64,000 bases of DNA. Source: an uncultured Lachnospiraceae bacterium. GTDB lineage: Bacteria; Bacillota; Clostridia; Lachnospirales; Lachnospiraceae. The stretch lies in the NCBI GenBank assembly GCA_910577015.1, contig CAJTKU010000010.1, positions 42,271-106,270 on the forward strand. Reading direction: 5' to 3'. Below the pieces are notes generated by a model. That model saw nothing but the letters and a program-made list of their open reading frames with translations. It searched no databases and was not told the DNA's origin. Shown here piece after piece: positions 34,617 through 42,997 of this stretch (the stretch's first letter is position 1; every line of letters begins with the position of its first letter). Position numbers and translations under genes: made by a program.

Positions 34617-35498
34617 TCAACCTTCTTTCCTCTTCATGGCCTCCAGTTCTTCCACGGAAAACACATAATTTTTATTACAGAAATGGCAGTTTACTTCTAT
34701 ATCCTTACCTTCCTCTATCATATCCTGCAATTCCGCTTTTCCCAGACTGATTAAAGCCTTTTCCACCCTGCTCTTGGTGCAGTTACATGCAAATTGCACG
34801 GGCGCTTTGTCCGTAACCTCTGCTTCCAGTCCGTCAAGCAATACGGACAGCATCTGTTCCGGAGTATTCCCTGCATCCAAAAGCGCGGTAACGGAAGTCA
34901 CCCGTTTCAGGTTTTCCTCCAGCCTTCCTATAACCTGCTCTTCCGCAAACGGCATCAACTGTATCACAAATCCGCCCGCCTGCTTTACGGTATTGTCCTT
35001 TTCCATCAAGACACCCAGCCCCACGGAAGAAGGCACCTGTTCCGAAGTTGCAAAATAATATGTCAAATCCTCGGCTATTTCACCTGTTTGCAGGGTAGTC
35101 TGCCCTACATAAGGCTCTTTTAGTCCCATGTCTTTCACCACGCTTAAAATTCCATGACCCACAGCGCCGGCAACATCCAGTTTGCCTGCCGCATTCGCGG
35201 GAAGAATGACATCGGGACAATTGGCATATCCTTTCACGCATCCTGCCGCATCCGCCGTGACCGTCATCCCTTTCATGGGACCGTCCGCGCTTACCTGCAA
35301 TGTCAGAATGTCCCTTTCATCCTTTAACATACTGCCCATCATACATCCTGCGGTAAGAAGCCTGCCAAGGGCAGCCGTCACCACCGGACTGGTATTATGC
35401 AATTTCCTTGCGGTTTCCACAACCTGCCTTGTCGTACAGGCAAAAGCACGTATCTGTGCCCCTGCCGCAGTGGCCCTCACCAGATAATCCGTCATCAT
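34617..35498 (-). CDS. hslO: Redox-regulated chaperonin Hsp33
   Basis: 293 residues. Holdase chaperone switched on by oxidation. N-terminal TDYLVRATAAGAQIRAFACTTR and the C-terminal zinc site made of CNC (QFACNCTKSR) and CxxC (VNCHFCNKNY), all four cysteines present. The ATG overlaps the methyltransferase stop by 4 nt, and nadE follows directly. Confidence 0.97.
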   Translation of the reverse strand: MMTDYLVRATAAGAQIRAFACTTRQVVETARKLHNTSPVVTAALGRLLTAGCMMGSMLKDERDILTLQVSADGPMKGMTVTADAAGCVKGYANCPDVILPANAAGKLDVAGAVGHGILSVVKDMGLKEPYVGQTTLQTGEIAEDLTYYFATSEQVPSSVGLGVLMEKDNTVKQAGGFVIQLMPFAEEQVIGRLEENLKRVTSVTALLDAGNTPEQMLSVLLDGLEAEVTDKAPVQFACNCTKSRVEKALISLGKAELQDMIEEGKDIEVNCHFCNKNYVFSVEELEAMKRKEG

Positions 35499-36319
35499 TT
35501 CTTTTCTTTCCTCGCCATCACAAAAATCCGTCCGCTTTCACCGGATACTTCCCCGCGGCTGTCCGCATCCAGAATACGCTCTGCCCGCAAGCCCGCCGTT
35601 TCTAAAAGCCTTACCATCTGTTCCACAGTGTAACCCCTCTGAAAATGGGTCTCTGAAAACTTACGGTAAAAGTTCTTTTCCCCTGTCAAACTGTTGCATA
35701 CATCCCCCGAAAAATCTTCCCGGACAAATACGGTTACCTCATACTCGTTGATTTCCTCATCGGAATGATAGTAATTTTCCCAGATAAAACTGCAATCCTC
35801 CCTGTTTTCCGCTATCGTGGCATCCCCAATCACTTCGGCATATTTATACACGGTATTGAAGTCAAACAGAAATATGCCGCCAGGAAACAGGTAATTGTTT
35901 ACCAACTTGAATACCTGCAGCAAGTCTTCTTCCGAAAGCATATAATTCAGGGAATCGCAGACGCTGATAACGGTACCCACCATGCCATAAAGTTCAAATT
36001 CCCGCATATCCTGCAGCAGATACAGGATTTCATGCCCCGACTGCTGTCTTTTCTCCATGGCAAGCTCCAGCATATCCGCCGAGTTGTCGATTCCAATCAT
36101 GTCAAAGCCTGCGTCCGCCATCAACTCCGTAAGGGTCCCCGTACCGCACCCCAAATCCAACACCAGGTTTTTCTCCGATTCCAGCGCGTCCTCTGTGCGC
36201 ACCGGCCGGGAAATCCCGTGTTCCATTATCATATTTTTTATCAATTCACACCATTCCGCATATGGAGTATCATCCATGAAAGTGTCATAAACATATGCAA
36301 AATCCGTATACGCTTCCAT
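35495..36319 (-). CDS. Class I SAM-dependent methyltransferase
   Basis: 274 residues. N-terminal YTDFAYVYDTFMDDTPYAEWCELI, SAM-binding motif I LVLDLGCGTGTLTELM, motif II MIGIDNSADMLELAMEK, then LQDMREFEL. This branch (YbaJ/YqeM-like) often methylates small molecules or tRNA; the substrate is unknown. I use the ATG at 36319 because AGGAGG precedes it; an ATG at 36340 has no ribosome site. Sits between the DUF368 gene and hslO in one tight run. Confidence 0.9.
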   Translation of the reverse strand: MEAYTDFAYVYDTFMDDTPYAEWCELIKNMIMEHGISRPVRTEDALESEKNLVLDLGCGTGTLTELMADAGFDMIGIDNSADMLELAMEKRQQSGHEILYLLQDMREFELYGMVGTVISVCDSLNYMLSEEDLLQVFKLVNNYLFPGGIFLFDFNTVYKYAEVIGDATIAENREDCSFIWENYYHSDEEINEYEVTVFVREDFSGDVCNSLTGEKNFYRKFSETHFQRGYTVEQMVRLLETAGLRAERILDADSRGEVSGESGRIFVMARKEKK

Positions 36320-36341
36320 ATCCTCCTCCATGGTATTCATT

Positions 36342-37205
36342 TTATTCGCTGAGTTTTAAAGCTATAAAGAAACCTGCAATAAAGGTAACAATGCTTGACA
36401 ATACCATCATGACCGTCACGCCCGCAAAGTTCCCCTGGCTTATCATCACAAGCACAATGGCAAAGGGGGACGCCACAATCAGGCCGATAATGGCCCAGAA
36501 TGCATAGAGCGGAAACTTTTCAAAAATGATTTCTATCAGTTTCGCTATCGCAAAAATCCCTACAAGCACACCGATACCGAAAGGAACCAGTATCCCCAGA
36601 CCGTGTAAAATACCCTGCATATCAAAGGAGGACAGGGCACGGAAAAATGCATTGATGCTTTCCAGCACCGGATGATAATAGCCAATGAGCAAAAGCACCA
36701 TGGAGCCGCTTACCCCGGGAATTACCATGGTTGCGGAGGCAATCACACCCACTCCGAAAAGCTTCAGCACATTGAAAAAGCCAAAACTCAAATCGGCTGC
36801 GTTCCCCTCTGTTTCCCCCATGGCGGCAAGGGCAACCACCATGCCGAAAAACAATAGGAATGCGGCAATATGCCCTATTTTGATTTTGTTTCCTTTTACT
36901 TTTTTCGTAACGGCTGGAAGCCCGCCTAAAATCAGTCCGATAAACAGGAGATTGGTCGGCACCGGATAATGCTCAAACAAATATTCCAGCCCGAACGAGC
37001 TCGCCACAATAGCCAGTCCTGCCCCTATTACAATCGGCAGAAGAAACAGAATGCTTTTTTTCCATTCTTTAAAGAGATGTGTGATACAATGTATCAATTT
37101 ATCGTAAATTCCCATGGACACCGCCATCGTACCGCCGCTTACTCCCGGTATGATATTGGAAATGCCGATTACCGCTCCCTTACAGACATCCTTTAAAAAC
37201 TGCAT
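36342..37205 (-). CDS. DUF368 membrane protein, probable undecaprenyl-phosphate translocase
   Basis: 287 residues, 8-9 membrane segments, with two copies of the family motif: SNIIPGVSGGTMAVSMGIYD near residue 16 and ATMVIPGVSGSMVLLLIGYY near 160. DUF368 proteins (PopT) have been shown in other bacteria to recycle the C55 lipid carrier across the membrane for cell-wall synthesis. Start ATG at 37205 with GAGG. Assignment to PopT is by family, not tested for this branch. Confidence 0.9.
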   Translation of the reverse strand: MQFLKDVCKGAVIGISNIIPGVSGGTMAVSMGIYDKLIHCITHLFKEWKKSILFLLPIVIGAGLAIVASSFGLEYLFEHYPVPTNLLFIGLILGGLPAVTKKVKGNKIKIGHIAAFLLFFGMVVALAAMGETEGNAADLSFGFFNVLKLFGVGVIASATMVIPGVSGSMVLLLIGYYHPVLESINAFFRALSSFDMQGILHGLGILVPFGIGVLVGIFAIAKLIEIIFEKFPLYAFWAIIGLIVASPFAIVLVMISQGNFAGVTVMMVLSSIVTFIAGFFIALKLSE

Positions 37206-37267
37206 GTTTTTTCCTCTTTTCTTTATATATGATTTTATTGACGCTCCTTACCTGTTATCCAAAGGGT

Positions 37268-38326
37268 TTATGCTTTAGCAGTAATCTCCCTCAAAGCTTT
37301 TACCACGGCGTCCATCTGCTCGTCGGTTCCCACCGTGATACGCAGGTACTCTCCAATCCTGTCCTTGTCCCAGTGTCTCACCAGAATATTTCTGGCTTTC
37401 AACTCTTCAAAAATCTTTTTACCCGGAATGGAAGCGTGTTTCGCAAAAATGAAATTCGCCATGGAATCGGGAAAAATAAATCCCAGTTCCTTTAACTGTC
37501 CCTTAACCCTCTCCCTGGTTGCTATTATCTTCGCATTGGTTTCCCTAAAATAGGCATCGTCCCTGACTGCCTCTGCACCGATTATCTGGGAAGGCATGTT
37601 CATGGTATAGGAATTGACGGAAAACTTGACGTCATTTAAGTACCGGATTAACCTGGGGCTGCCCATGGCAAATCCGATACGCATACCGGCCATGGAACGG
37701 GACTTGGAAAATGTCTGCACCACCAGAAGGTTGTCATACTTTGGAATCAGTCCGACGCAGCTTTCCCCGCCGAAATCTATATATGCCTCATCCACTATCA
37801 CCACCACATCCGGATTGGCCTTTAAAATATCCTCTATCAGTTCGAGGTTTTCATAGACGCCGGTGGGCGCATTGGGGTTGGGGAAAATAATGCCGCCGTT
37901 TTCCTGACTGTACTGTGCCGGCACTATCCTAAAATCCTCATCCAGCGGACAAACCTTGTAGGGAATCCCATATAAGTCTGCCCATACATCGTAAAAGGAA
38001 TAAGTAATATCGGGAAAAAGAATGGGCCTGCCGGAGTGGAAAAATGTCAGGAAAGCCATGGACAGCACATCGTCCGAGCCGACTCCCACAAATATCCGGG
38101 AAGCATCCATATGGTAATGCCCTGCCAGTGCTTCGGTCAGCTTTGCCGAACCTGTATCCGGATACAGCCTGAGCGATTGATAGGAAAATTCTTTAAACAG
38201 TCTGTCCACACCCGGCGCCGGGGGATATGGGTTTTCATTGGTATTCAGTTTGATAACCCCGCTTTTTTTCGGCTGCTCCCCGGGTATATAGGGCACCGTC
38301 CTTCTGACATTGTCTTCCCAACTCAT
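37268..38326 (-). CDS. hisC: Histidinol-phosphate aminotransferase
   Basis: 352 residues. PLP enzyme of fold type I: LNTNENPYPPAPGV, FVGVGSDDVL, NPNAPTGVY, VDEAYIDFGG and the PLP lysine in VQTFSKSRSMAGMRIGF. Makes histidinol phosphate (some homologues also use aromatic amino acids). It is away from other his genes here, so a broader aminotransferase role is possible. ATG at 38326 with AGGAG. Confidence 0.92.
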   Translation of the reverse strand: MSWEDNVRRTVPYIPGEQPKKSGVIKLNTNENPYPPAPGVDRLFKEFSYQSLRLYPDTGSAKLTEALAGHYHMDASRIFVGVGSDDVLSMAFLTFFHSGRPILFPDITYSFYDVWADLYGIPYKVCPLDEDFRIVPAQYSQENGGIIFPNPNAPTGVYENLELIEDILKANPDVVVIVDEAYIDFGGESCVGLIPKYDNLLVVQTFSKSRSMAGMRIGFAMGSPRLIRYLNDVKFSVNSYTMNMPSQIIGAEAVRDDAYFRETNAKIIATRERVKGQLKELGFIFPDSMANFIFAKHASIPGKKIFEELKARNILVRHWDKDRIGEYLRITVGTDEQMDAVVKALREITAKA

Positions 38327-38379
38327 ATCTTTCTCCTATAAATATCCAATAGTATTTCTAATGTGACATTTTACCATGT

Positions 38380-40182
38380 CTAAAGTACAAAGTCTACACA
38401 TTCTTCCAACGGCTGCCGAAGTTTATGCTCTTCATTGTAGACAATCAAATCCATTCCGTTTCTTCTTTTTACCAGACGGTTATTGACAAGCAGCCGGTAC
38501 CGGGGGCTTTTTGCCGCTTCCGCCAGATAGTCCGGCAGGTAGAGGGAAAAAGCGTCCTTTTCTTTTTTCAGACGTAAAAGTCCCAGTTTTTGGTACGCAT
38601 CGCCCCCGTCATAACAGTACAGCACTGCGCTGTGAAGCCAGAACAGGTATATCAAAAAAGCGCCAATTCCCAGAAACAGCACTATTCCTGCAAGCATACC
38701 CGTATTCTGAGATAGAAAATCCGCTAAGACGCCGCTCTTTTGAAACGCTGCGTAGCTGCCGCATGAATCCGCACTCTCCGTTTCCTGAGCCGGAACCGGT
38801 TTTTCCTTAGCCGTATTTTCATACCCGGCAGCCTTTTCCTGCCGTTTTATGACTATCTGCCTTGCCGCCTGCTCTCCTGTGCCTTGGTCTTCTGCTCCAC
38901 TGCCGCCCCGGTCTGTCTGCGTTTTTCCCGGTTCGTTTTCACTGCTTTCCATGCCCGTCATTGCACTCCGTTCCGTTTGCGGTTTTTGATAGGATTCTGT
39001 TTTTTTATCTGCTGTGGGTTTCTTTTCTACTCCGGGATTCTTTTCTGTTTCTGCTTTCTTTCCTACATCCGCCTTTTTTTCCGTTTGCGGTTTCTTTCCT
39101 GTCTCTGTTTTATTTCCCGTTTCTGTTTTATTTCCCGTTTCCTGTGTTTTACCTTCCGTACTTCCTGCCGCGTCCGGCGTATTGCCATTCCCGCCATCTT
39201 TCCCGTTTTCCTGTGAAACTGCGGGCGTATCTGTACCCGCACCTGAAGGATTGCCCGAAGGCGCAGGTATCGGCTCCGGCGGATAAGGAAAATCCCCCCG
39301 CGTCAGGGTCCTGCCTGCCGTATTGCCTGCCCTGTCCCGCACCACAAGCTGTACGGCCGCTCCTTCCTCTACATTGCAGACAGGGCTGCTGCCCCATGTC
39401 AATCCTCCGTCAAAAGAATAGGCGCTCTCTGCAAGCCCGCTTTCTCCATCCTGCGCCTGTACGGTAACGGCTATCCTGTTTCTGGTCATCCCTCCTGTAT
39501 CTCCCGACACATCCGTTATGGATGGCGCTGACTTGTCAATGCAGCTGATATCTATGGAGGCGGTAACCGTCTTTCCGGCTCCGTTTGCAGCATTAACCGA
39601 ATAAGTCCCGTTTTCCGTCACATATAGGCTTCCCCCGCTCCAATCAAAAGTCACGTTTCCGTTTGCAGCGTCCTGCCTGACGGCGCTGCTTCTGACATAT
39701 AAACTGACGCCGCTGTTTGTCCAGCTATTGTCTGCCGCAATCCGGACGCTTAAAGTCTTTTCCCCTTCAGATATGCCGCAGCTCAGCCGTTGCTCCGTAA
39801 TGGTATGTTCTGAAGCAGACTGTGCGGCGTTCCACGAGGAATGCACGGTCCCGCAGACGGTACACACCGCCCTGCCGTTCTCCTGCCATGTGCTTCCCTT
39901 TACCGGACAACGGCAGGTATCCGCCGTCACATAGTGGGAAGTCTGTGCGCCGCAGCCTGCACAATGATAGTTCCTGTACTCGCTTCCATACTGTCTGGTA
40001 TGCTGTCCCATGCAGCTGCCTGTCGATGTCTGATAGCAGGCCGATGTATGCACATGGGTGAAAAAGGCTTCCTCTCCCGTCACTTCCCCTGCATGCACTT
40101 TCATGACGGCAAAGCAGAAGCAGGCAGTTCCCATAATCGCCGCTAGCATCCAATACCATAATAATTTACTCCATTTTTGCAT
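38380..40182 (-). CDS. Cys-rich surface protein with Ig-like domain and membrane anchor
   Basis: 600 residues. Signal peptide 1-31 (cleavage near VHA-GE), a Cys-rich segment to about 150 with several CxxC-like pairs (HCAGCG, CRCP, CTVCG, LSCG), Ig-like beta strands 150-300 (SAPSITDVSGDTGG; YSFDGGLTWG; VVRDRAGN), a long Lys/Thr/Glu/Pro linker with repeated TETGNK- and TEKK-type units, a membrane segment near 510-535 and a basic 65-residue cytoplasmic tail. I know no named family; binding of a ligand or partner at the surface is a guess. ATG at 40182 with GGAGG. Confidence 0.75.
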   Translation of the reverse strand: MQKWSKLLWYWMLAAIMGTACFCFAVMKVHAGEVTGEEAFFTHVHTSACYQTSTGSCMGQHTRQYGSEYRNYHCAGCGAQTSHYVTADTCRCPVKGSTWQENGRAVCTVCGTVHSSWNAAQSASEHTITEQRLSCGISEGEKTLSVRIAADNSWTNSGVSLYVRSSAVRQDAANGNVTFDWSGGSLYVTENGTYSVNAANGAGKTVTASIDISCIDKSAPSITDVSGDTGGMTRNRIAVTVQAQDGESGLAESAYSFDGGLTWGSSPVCNVEEGAAVQLVVRDRAGNTAGRTLTRGDFPYPPEPIPAPSGNPSGAGTDTPAVSQENGKDGGNGNTPDAAGSTEGKTQETGNKTETGNKTETGKKPQTEKKADVGKKAETEKNPGVEKKPTADKKTESYQKPQTERSAMTGMESSENEPGKTQTDRGGSGAEDQGTGEQAARQIVIKRQEKAAGYENTAKEKPVPAQETESADSCGSYAAFQKSGVLADFLSQNTGMLAGIVLFLGIGAFLIYLFWLHSAVLYCYDGGDAYQKLGLLRLKKEKDAFSLYLPDYLAEAAKSPRYRLLVNNRLVKRRNGMDLIVYNEEHKLRQPLEECVDFVL

Positions 40183-40205
40183 AAAAAAACCTCCTGAATC
40201 AAATG

Positions 40206-40251
40206 ATGAGTTGCAAAGGCGTATAACGCCCTGATTGCTTTCTCGTCTCAT
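40206..40251 (-). promoter_or_regulatory. Stacked hairpin in the leader of the surface-protein gene
   Basis: On the minus strand ATGAG/CTCAT, GCAA/TTGC and GGCGT/ACGCC nest into one interrupted hairpin (40251-40206), ending 15 nt before the ribosome site. It might affect translation or stability; I cannot match it to a known riboswitch. Confidence 0.4.
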
Positions 40252-40352
40252 TCAATTCAACAGGTAGTGTATTGCTATCTTACCACGCTTTTGCTTTTTT
40301 GCCTATTGGCTATTTTTTACAAGGTTTTGGGGTCAATTTTCCTACAGATTTA

Positions 40353-41360
40353 CTAATTCAGCGCTTCCTCCCTGTAAAATGCAGCCTCTTTGGGCAGCCC
40401 CATTCTTTCATAGCATAACGCCAGCTTCTGAAGGGCGTCCTTTCCCCCTGTTTTTGCGGCAAGCAGCGCTTCCGTTTCATAGCGGGCATTATAATACCAG
40501 ATTGCCGCCTCTTCATAGTCCTGCCTGTCAAAGTAAAATTCGCCCATCTCATAACAGATTTCCGAGCATCCTTCATCCGCAATCACTTTTACCGCATAGC
40601 GGAAAAACCCGATGGCGTCACCGCTTCTCCTTGACGCGGACGCCGCCACAAGGCAGGCTTCCTTTATCTCCGACGCGTCCCTGCCGTTATCCCTTGCCGA
40701 CTCCTCAAAAAACGCGGACGCCCGGATAAAATCCGCATCCTCTCCGGCAATAAAAAGTTCTTTGGCATACATGTTGTGAAGGCGTTTGGAAAGGCGCACG
40801 CCCCTGCCCGTAAGCCGCTCAAAAGCCTTAAAATCCCTTCCTGCATGGGACTCTTCGGGCATGTGGGTAACGACTATATCGCTGTCAAAAATAACGGGCA
40901 TGATATTGACCGTTTCGTGGATGGCTTCCTGCCACACAAACTCACGCAGTCTTTTGAACAGCTTTGGCCTGTATTCTTCGTCAAAATTATAGACAGTACC
41001 AAACTGAAGCTGGTTGCCGTACTTCATTTGGACAATTTCCACCTCGGGAAGCAGGGCCTGTTTCAGCATCCGGAAACGCTCCCTGTTCTCTTCATCCAGC
41101 ACTTCGTCCGCATCCGCTGAATAGATATATTCCATTGTCGCTTTGGAAAAGGCAAAATTCCTTGCAGCAGAAAAATCATCAATCCATGCAAATTCATAAA
41201 TTCTGGCATGGGGATAGGAAGCCGCAATTTCCATGGTGGCATCCATCGAACCGGTATCCACGATAATCAACTCCTCTACCAAATCCGCCACCGAGTCCAG
41301 ACAACGTTTCAATACCGCTTCTTCATTTTTCACTATCATGCAAAGGCTTATGGTAATCAT
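40353..41360 (-). CDS. Family 2 glycosyltransferase with helical C-terminal repeats (SunS-like)
   Basis: 335 residues. N-terminal GT-A domain (ISLCMIVKNEEAVLKRCLDSV; LIIVDTGSMDATMEIA; metal site YSADADEVLDEENRERF) and a C-terminal half of TPR-like helices (AIGFFRYAVKVIADEGCSEICYEMGEFYFDRQDYEEAAIWYYNAR). The same layout occurs in SunS, which glycosylates a bacteriocin Cys, and in many clostridial transferases of unknown target. No membrane segment. No bacteriocin gene was seen nearby. Confidence 0.9.
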   Translation of the reverse strand: MITISLCMIVKNEEAVLKRCLDSVADLVEELIIVDTGSMDATMEIAASYPHARIYEFAWIDDFSAARNFAFSKATMEYIYSADADEVLDEENRERFRMLKQALLPEVEIVQMKYGNQLQFGTVYNFDEEYRPKLFKRLREFVWQEAIHETVNIMPVIFDSDIVVTHMPEESHAGRDFKAFERLTGRGVRLSKRLHNMYAKELFIAGEDADFIRASAFFEESARDNGRDASEIKEACLVAASASRRSGDAIGFFRYAVKVIADEGCSEICYEMGEFYFDRQDYEEAAIWYYNARYETEALLAAKTGGKDALQKLALCYERMGLPKEAAFYREEALN

Positions 41361-41437
41361 GGCTCTCTCCCTTTCCTATCCTGCTACAACCAATATAGCA
41401 CACCGCCCAGGAAAACGTCAAATACCCCTGGCATATC

Positions 41438-41610
41438 TGCCTACTGCATGACGGCGCCCGACGCGGCATTTGATTCCAAAAAGGGGCCTGTAAAAACGCC
41501 GGCCCTTGGATGTCGTTCTTTGACATCCTAGTGCCGCTGCGCTTTTTACCGGAGTGAAAACGTCCCCGTTTGGAACAAATGCCGCGTCGGGCGCCGTCAT
41601 GCAGTAGGCA
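41438..41610 (+). repeat. Structured repeat family 2, copy at 41.4 kb
   Basis: In the 268-bp gap 41361-41628. Arms of more than 40 nt (from 41438, TGCCTACTGCATGACGG..., and the complement ending 41610) pair perfectly apart from one bulged A in CATTTG-A-TTCCA / TGGAA-CAAATG. Inside, AAGGG(G)CC/GGCCCTT closes a loop with TGTAAAAACG, followed by GGATGTC/GACATCC (41508-41528) and further GTAAAAA/TTTTTAC pairing. The core (GCATTTGATTCCA, TGTAAAAACG, TGGAACAAATGC) recurs at 42.6 kb. No U tract. Confidence 0.75.
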
Positions 41611-41628
41611 AATTTACCTCCCACCTAC

Positions 41629-42492
41629 CTACATCTCCCCATCGGCAGGCGCCTTTAAATCCGTTATCTGCCTGCCTTCCGGGTTCATGTGGTAATTGTC
41701 CCGGTAAATCAGTTCGGATACGGGTACAAAGATATAGCCTTTTTCTTTTAGCTTTGTTATCAGGGTTTCCAAGGCGTCCGCCGTAAATCTTGCACCGTTA
41801 TGACACAGTATGATGCTGCCGTTTCCAAGGTGGTCATCCTGTGTAACCCTGTCTATAATGGCATCCACTCCATAGTCCTTCCAGTCAAGGCTGTCCACAT
41901 CCCATTGGATGGTATAATAACCGCATTCCTTTGCCGTGTTCACCACGGCATTGTCATAATCCCCGTATGGCGCCCTGAACAGAAACATTTGATACCCTGT
42001 CAGTTCTTCCACCCTGTTATGTACCGTCATCAGTTCTTCCCTTTTCTCCGAATCCAGAAGCTGGCTCATGTTTTTATGGCTTTCACTGTGATTGCCCAAA
42101 TCATGCCCTGCCGCCAGAATGGCTTTTACATCTTCCGGGTAGGCCTCCACCCATCCTCCCGTCATAAAAAAAGTTGCCTTCACTTCTTCTTTTTGCAGTA
42201 TGTCAAGAATCCTCCCTGTATCCTCATTGCCCCATGCCGCGTCAAAAGTGATGGCAATCTTCGGCTCCGGCGTTTCCACGCAGTAAATAGGCAGTTCACG
42301 GTTTCCCACTGTGGAACTGGTAATAATGGTGATGGGATTGTAACGTATGATGCCTGCGGCAAGCAGCAATACGCCCAATAAAAAAATCCCAATCCCGACT
42401 GCTTTTCCCAGTCCCGGTTTTGGAATTTTTTTATCCTCTATTCTATGCAGTACAATTAAATGGTCCAAGGCCTTGTCTATCTTACGCTTCAT
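41629..42492 (-). CDS. Membrane-anchored polysaccharide deacetylase
   Basis: 287 residues: basic N-terminus, one membrane segment at about 30-52 and a NodB homology domain outside (IAITFDAAWGNEDTGRIL; AGHDLGNHSESHKNMS with the two metal His; LFRAPYGDYD; IQWDVDSLDWKDYG; IILCHNG). The TFDAAWG form (instead of TFDD) is typical of PdaB/YlxY-like clostridial enzymes, which act on peptidoglycan or related glycans or have lost activity. It is flanked on both sides by family 2 repeats. GAGG before the ATG at 42492. Confidence 0.92.
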   Translation of the reverse strand: MKRKIDKALDHLIVLHRIEDKKIPKPGLGKAVGIGIFLLGVLLLAAGIIRYNPITIITSSTVGNRELPIYCVETPEPKIAITFDAAWGNEDTGRILDILQKEEVKATFFMTGGWVEAYPEDVKAILAAGHDLGNHSESHKNMSQLLDSEKREELMTVHNRVEELTGYQMFLFRAPYGDYDNAVVNTAKECGYYTIQWDVDSLDWKDYGVDAIIDRVTQDDHLGNGSIILCHNGARFTADALETLITKLKEKGYIFVPVSELIYRDNYHMNPEGRQITDLKAPADGEM

Positions 42493-42559
42493 AATCAGAA
42501 ACCTCTGTGCTTTTTATAATATTTATGTGTGGTGAAACCAAAAAATGCCCTTGGTTCCA

Positions 42560-42668
42560 GTATTTTGCATGGCAGCAGCCCCGGCGTGCATTTGATTCCA
42601 TAAGGGACCGTGTAAAAACGCGTCCTGTTGGAACAAATGCACGCCGGGGCTGCTGTCATGTAAAATAC
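42560..42668 (+). repeat. Structured repeat family 2, copy at 42.6 kb
   Basis: Arms of about 40 nt (GTATTTTGCATGGCAGC... from 42560; complement ending 42668) pair with two G.U pairs on the plus strand, which would be C/A mismatches on minus, and with the same bulged A as the 41.4-kb copy. The core GCATTTGATTCCATAAGGGA, TGTAAAAACG and TGGAACAAATGC is shared, whereas the outer arms differ yet remain complementary. It lies between the deacetylase start and the promoter of the small gene at 42751. Confidence 0.75.
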
Positions 42669-42688
42669 GAAGACATTAAAAATACCTG

Positions 42689-42717
42689 TTGTGGTTTTCA
42701 CCAAAACAGGCTATAAT
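42689..42717 (+). promoter_or_regulatory. Promoter of the 37-residue membrane peptide gene
   Basis: TTGTGG (42689-42694), 17-bp spacer, perfect TATAAT (42712-42717), starting 20 bp after the family 2 repeat and about 34 bp before the small ORF. Confidence 0.7.
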
Positions 42718-42750
42718 GGGACACAGGATAACTTTTTTGGGAGGCACGAT

Positions 42751-42864
42751 ATGGAGCTTTTAATTTTAGGCGGAGGTCTTTTGATTATCATATTTGCAGT
42801 TGTTGTTTCAGTTGTTTCTACTGTTGTTTCCGCCATTGCGGCAAACGAAGATATTGAAGATTAA
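42751..42864 (+). CDS. 37-residue hydrophobic membrane peptide
   Basis: Sequence MELLILGGGLLIIIFAVVVS, then VVSTVVSAIAANEDIED. One membrane segment (2-31) and an acidic tail. Good evidence that it is expressed: GGGAGG 6 nt before the ATG and a strong promoter at 42689-42717. Small hydrophobic proteins can be type I toxins, holin-like or subunits of membrane complexes; I found no antisense RNA promoter or basic tail typical of toxins. It is boxed in by a family 2 repeat before and a family 1 repeat after. Confidence 0.65.
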   Translation: MELLILGGGLLIIIFAVVVSVVSTVVSAIAANEDIED

Positions 42865-42887
42865 AACAAAGCCTGCTGGTTGCCTTA

Positions 42888-42997
42888 TAAAATGCCGCAT
42901 TTCAGGCATTTTTCGGTGTGGAACTTAGAAGTTCTCCGCGAAACAGCCTCTGCTTTGAGCGGAAATTGCCAAAGACAATTAGAACTTCTTTCCACGC
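42888..42997 (+). repeat. Structured repeat family 1, copy at 42.9 kb
   Basis: Hairpin AATGCC/GGCATT (42891-42910), then stem GTGTGGAA-(CTT)-AGAAGTTCT from 42916 with AGAACTTCT-TTCCACGC ending 42997, enclosing CCGC/GCGG and AATTG/CAATT hairpins. Compared with the 11.9-kb copy, T-A becomes G-C inside AGAANTTCT, GA/TC becomes GA/TC with G.U, and C-G becomes T-A in the last hairpin, all keeping pairing. It lacks the 38-nt start-codon block. As at 11.9 kb, its last base overlaps the TAG stop of a minus-strand gene. Confidence 0.75.

Noticed and set aside
41438..41610. Integron attC site
   Set aside because: The conserved part is central instead of at the ends, the GTTRRRY-type end boxes are missing and there is no integrase.
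41438..42668. Family 2 repeats as ends of a composite transposon around the deacetylase gene
   Set aside because: They are direct, not inverted, no transposase is present and I see no target duplication.
42495..42716. ORFs of about 69 codons on both strands across 42.5-42.7 kb
   Set aside because: They are read through the palindromic repeat, which opens frames on both strands by symmetry.
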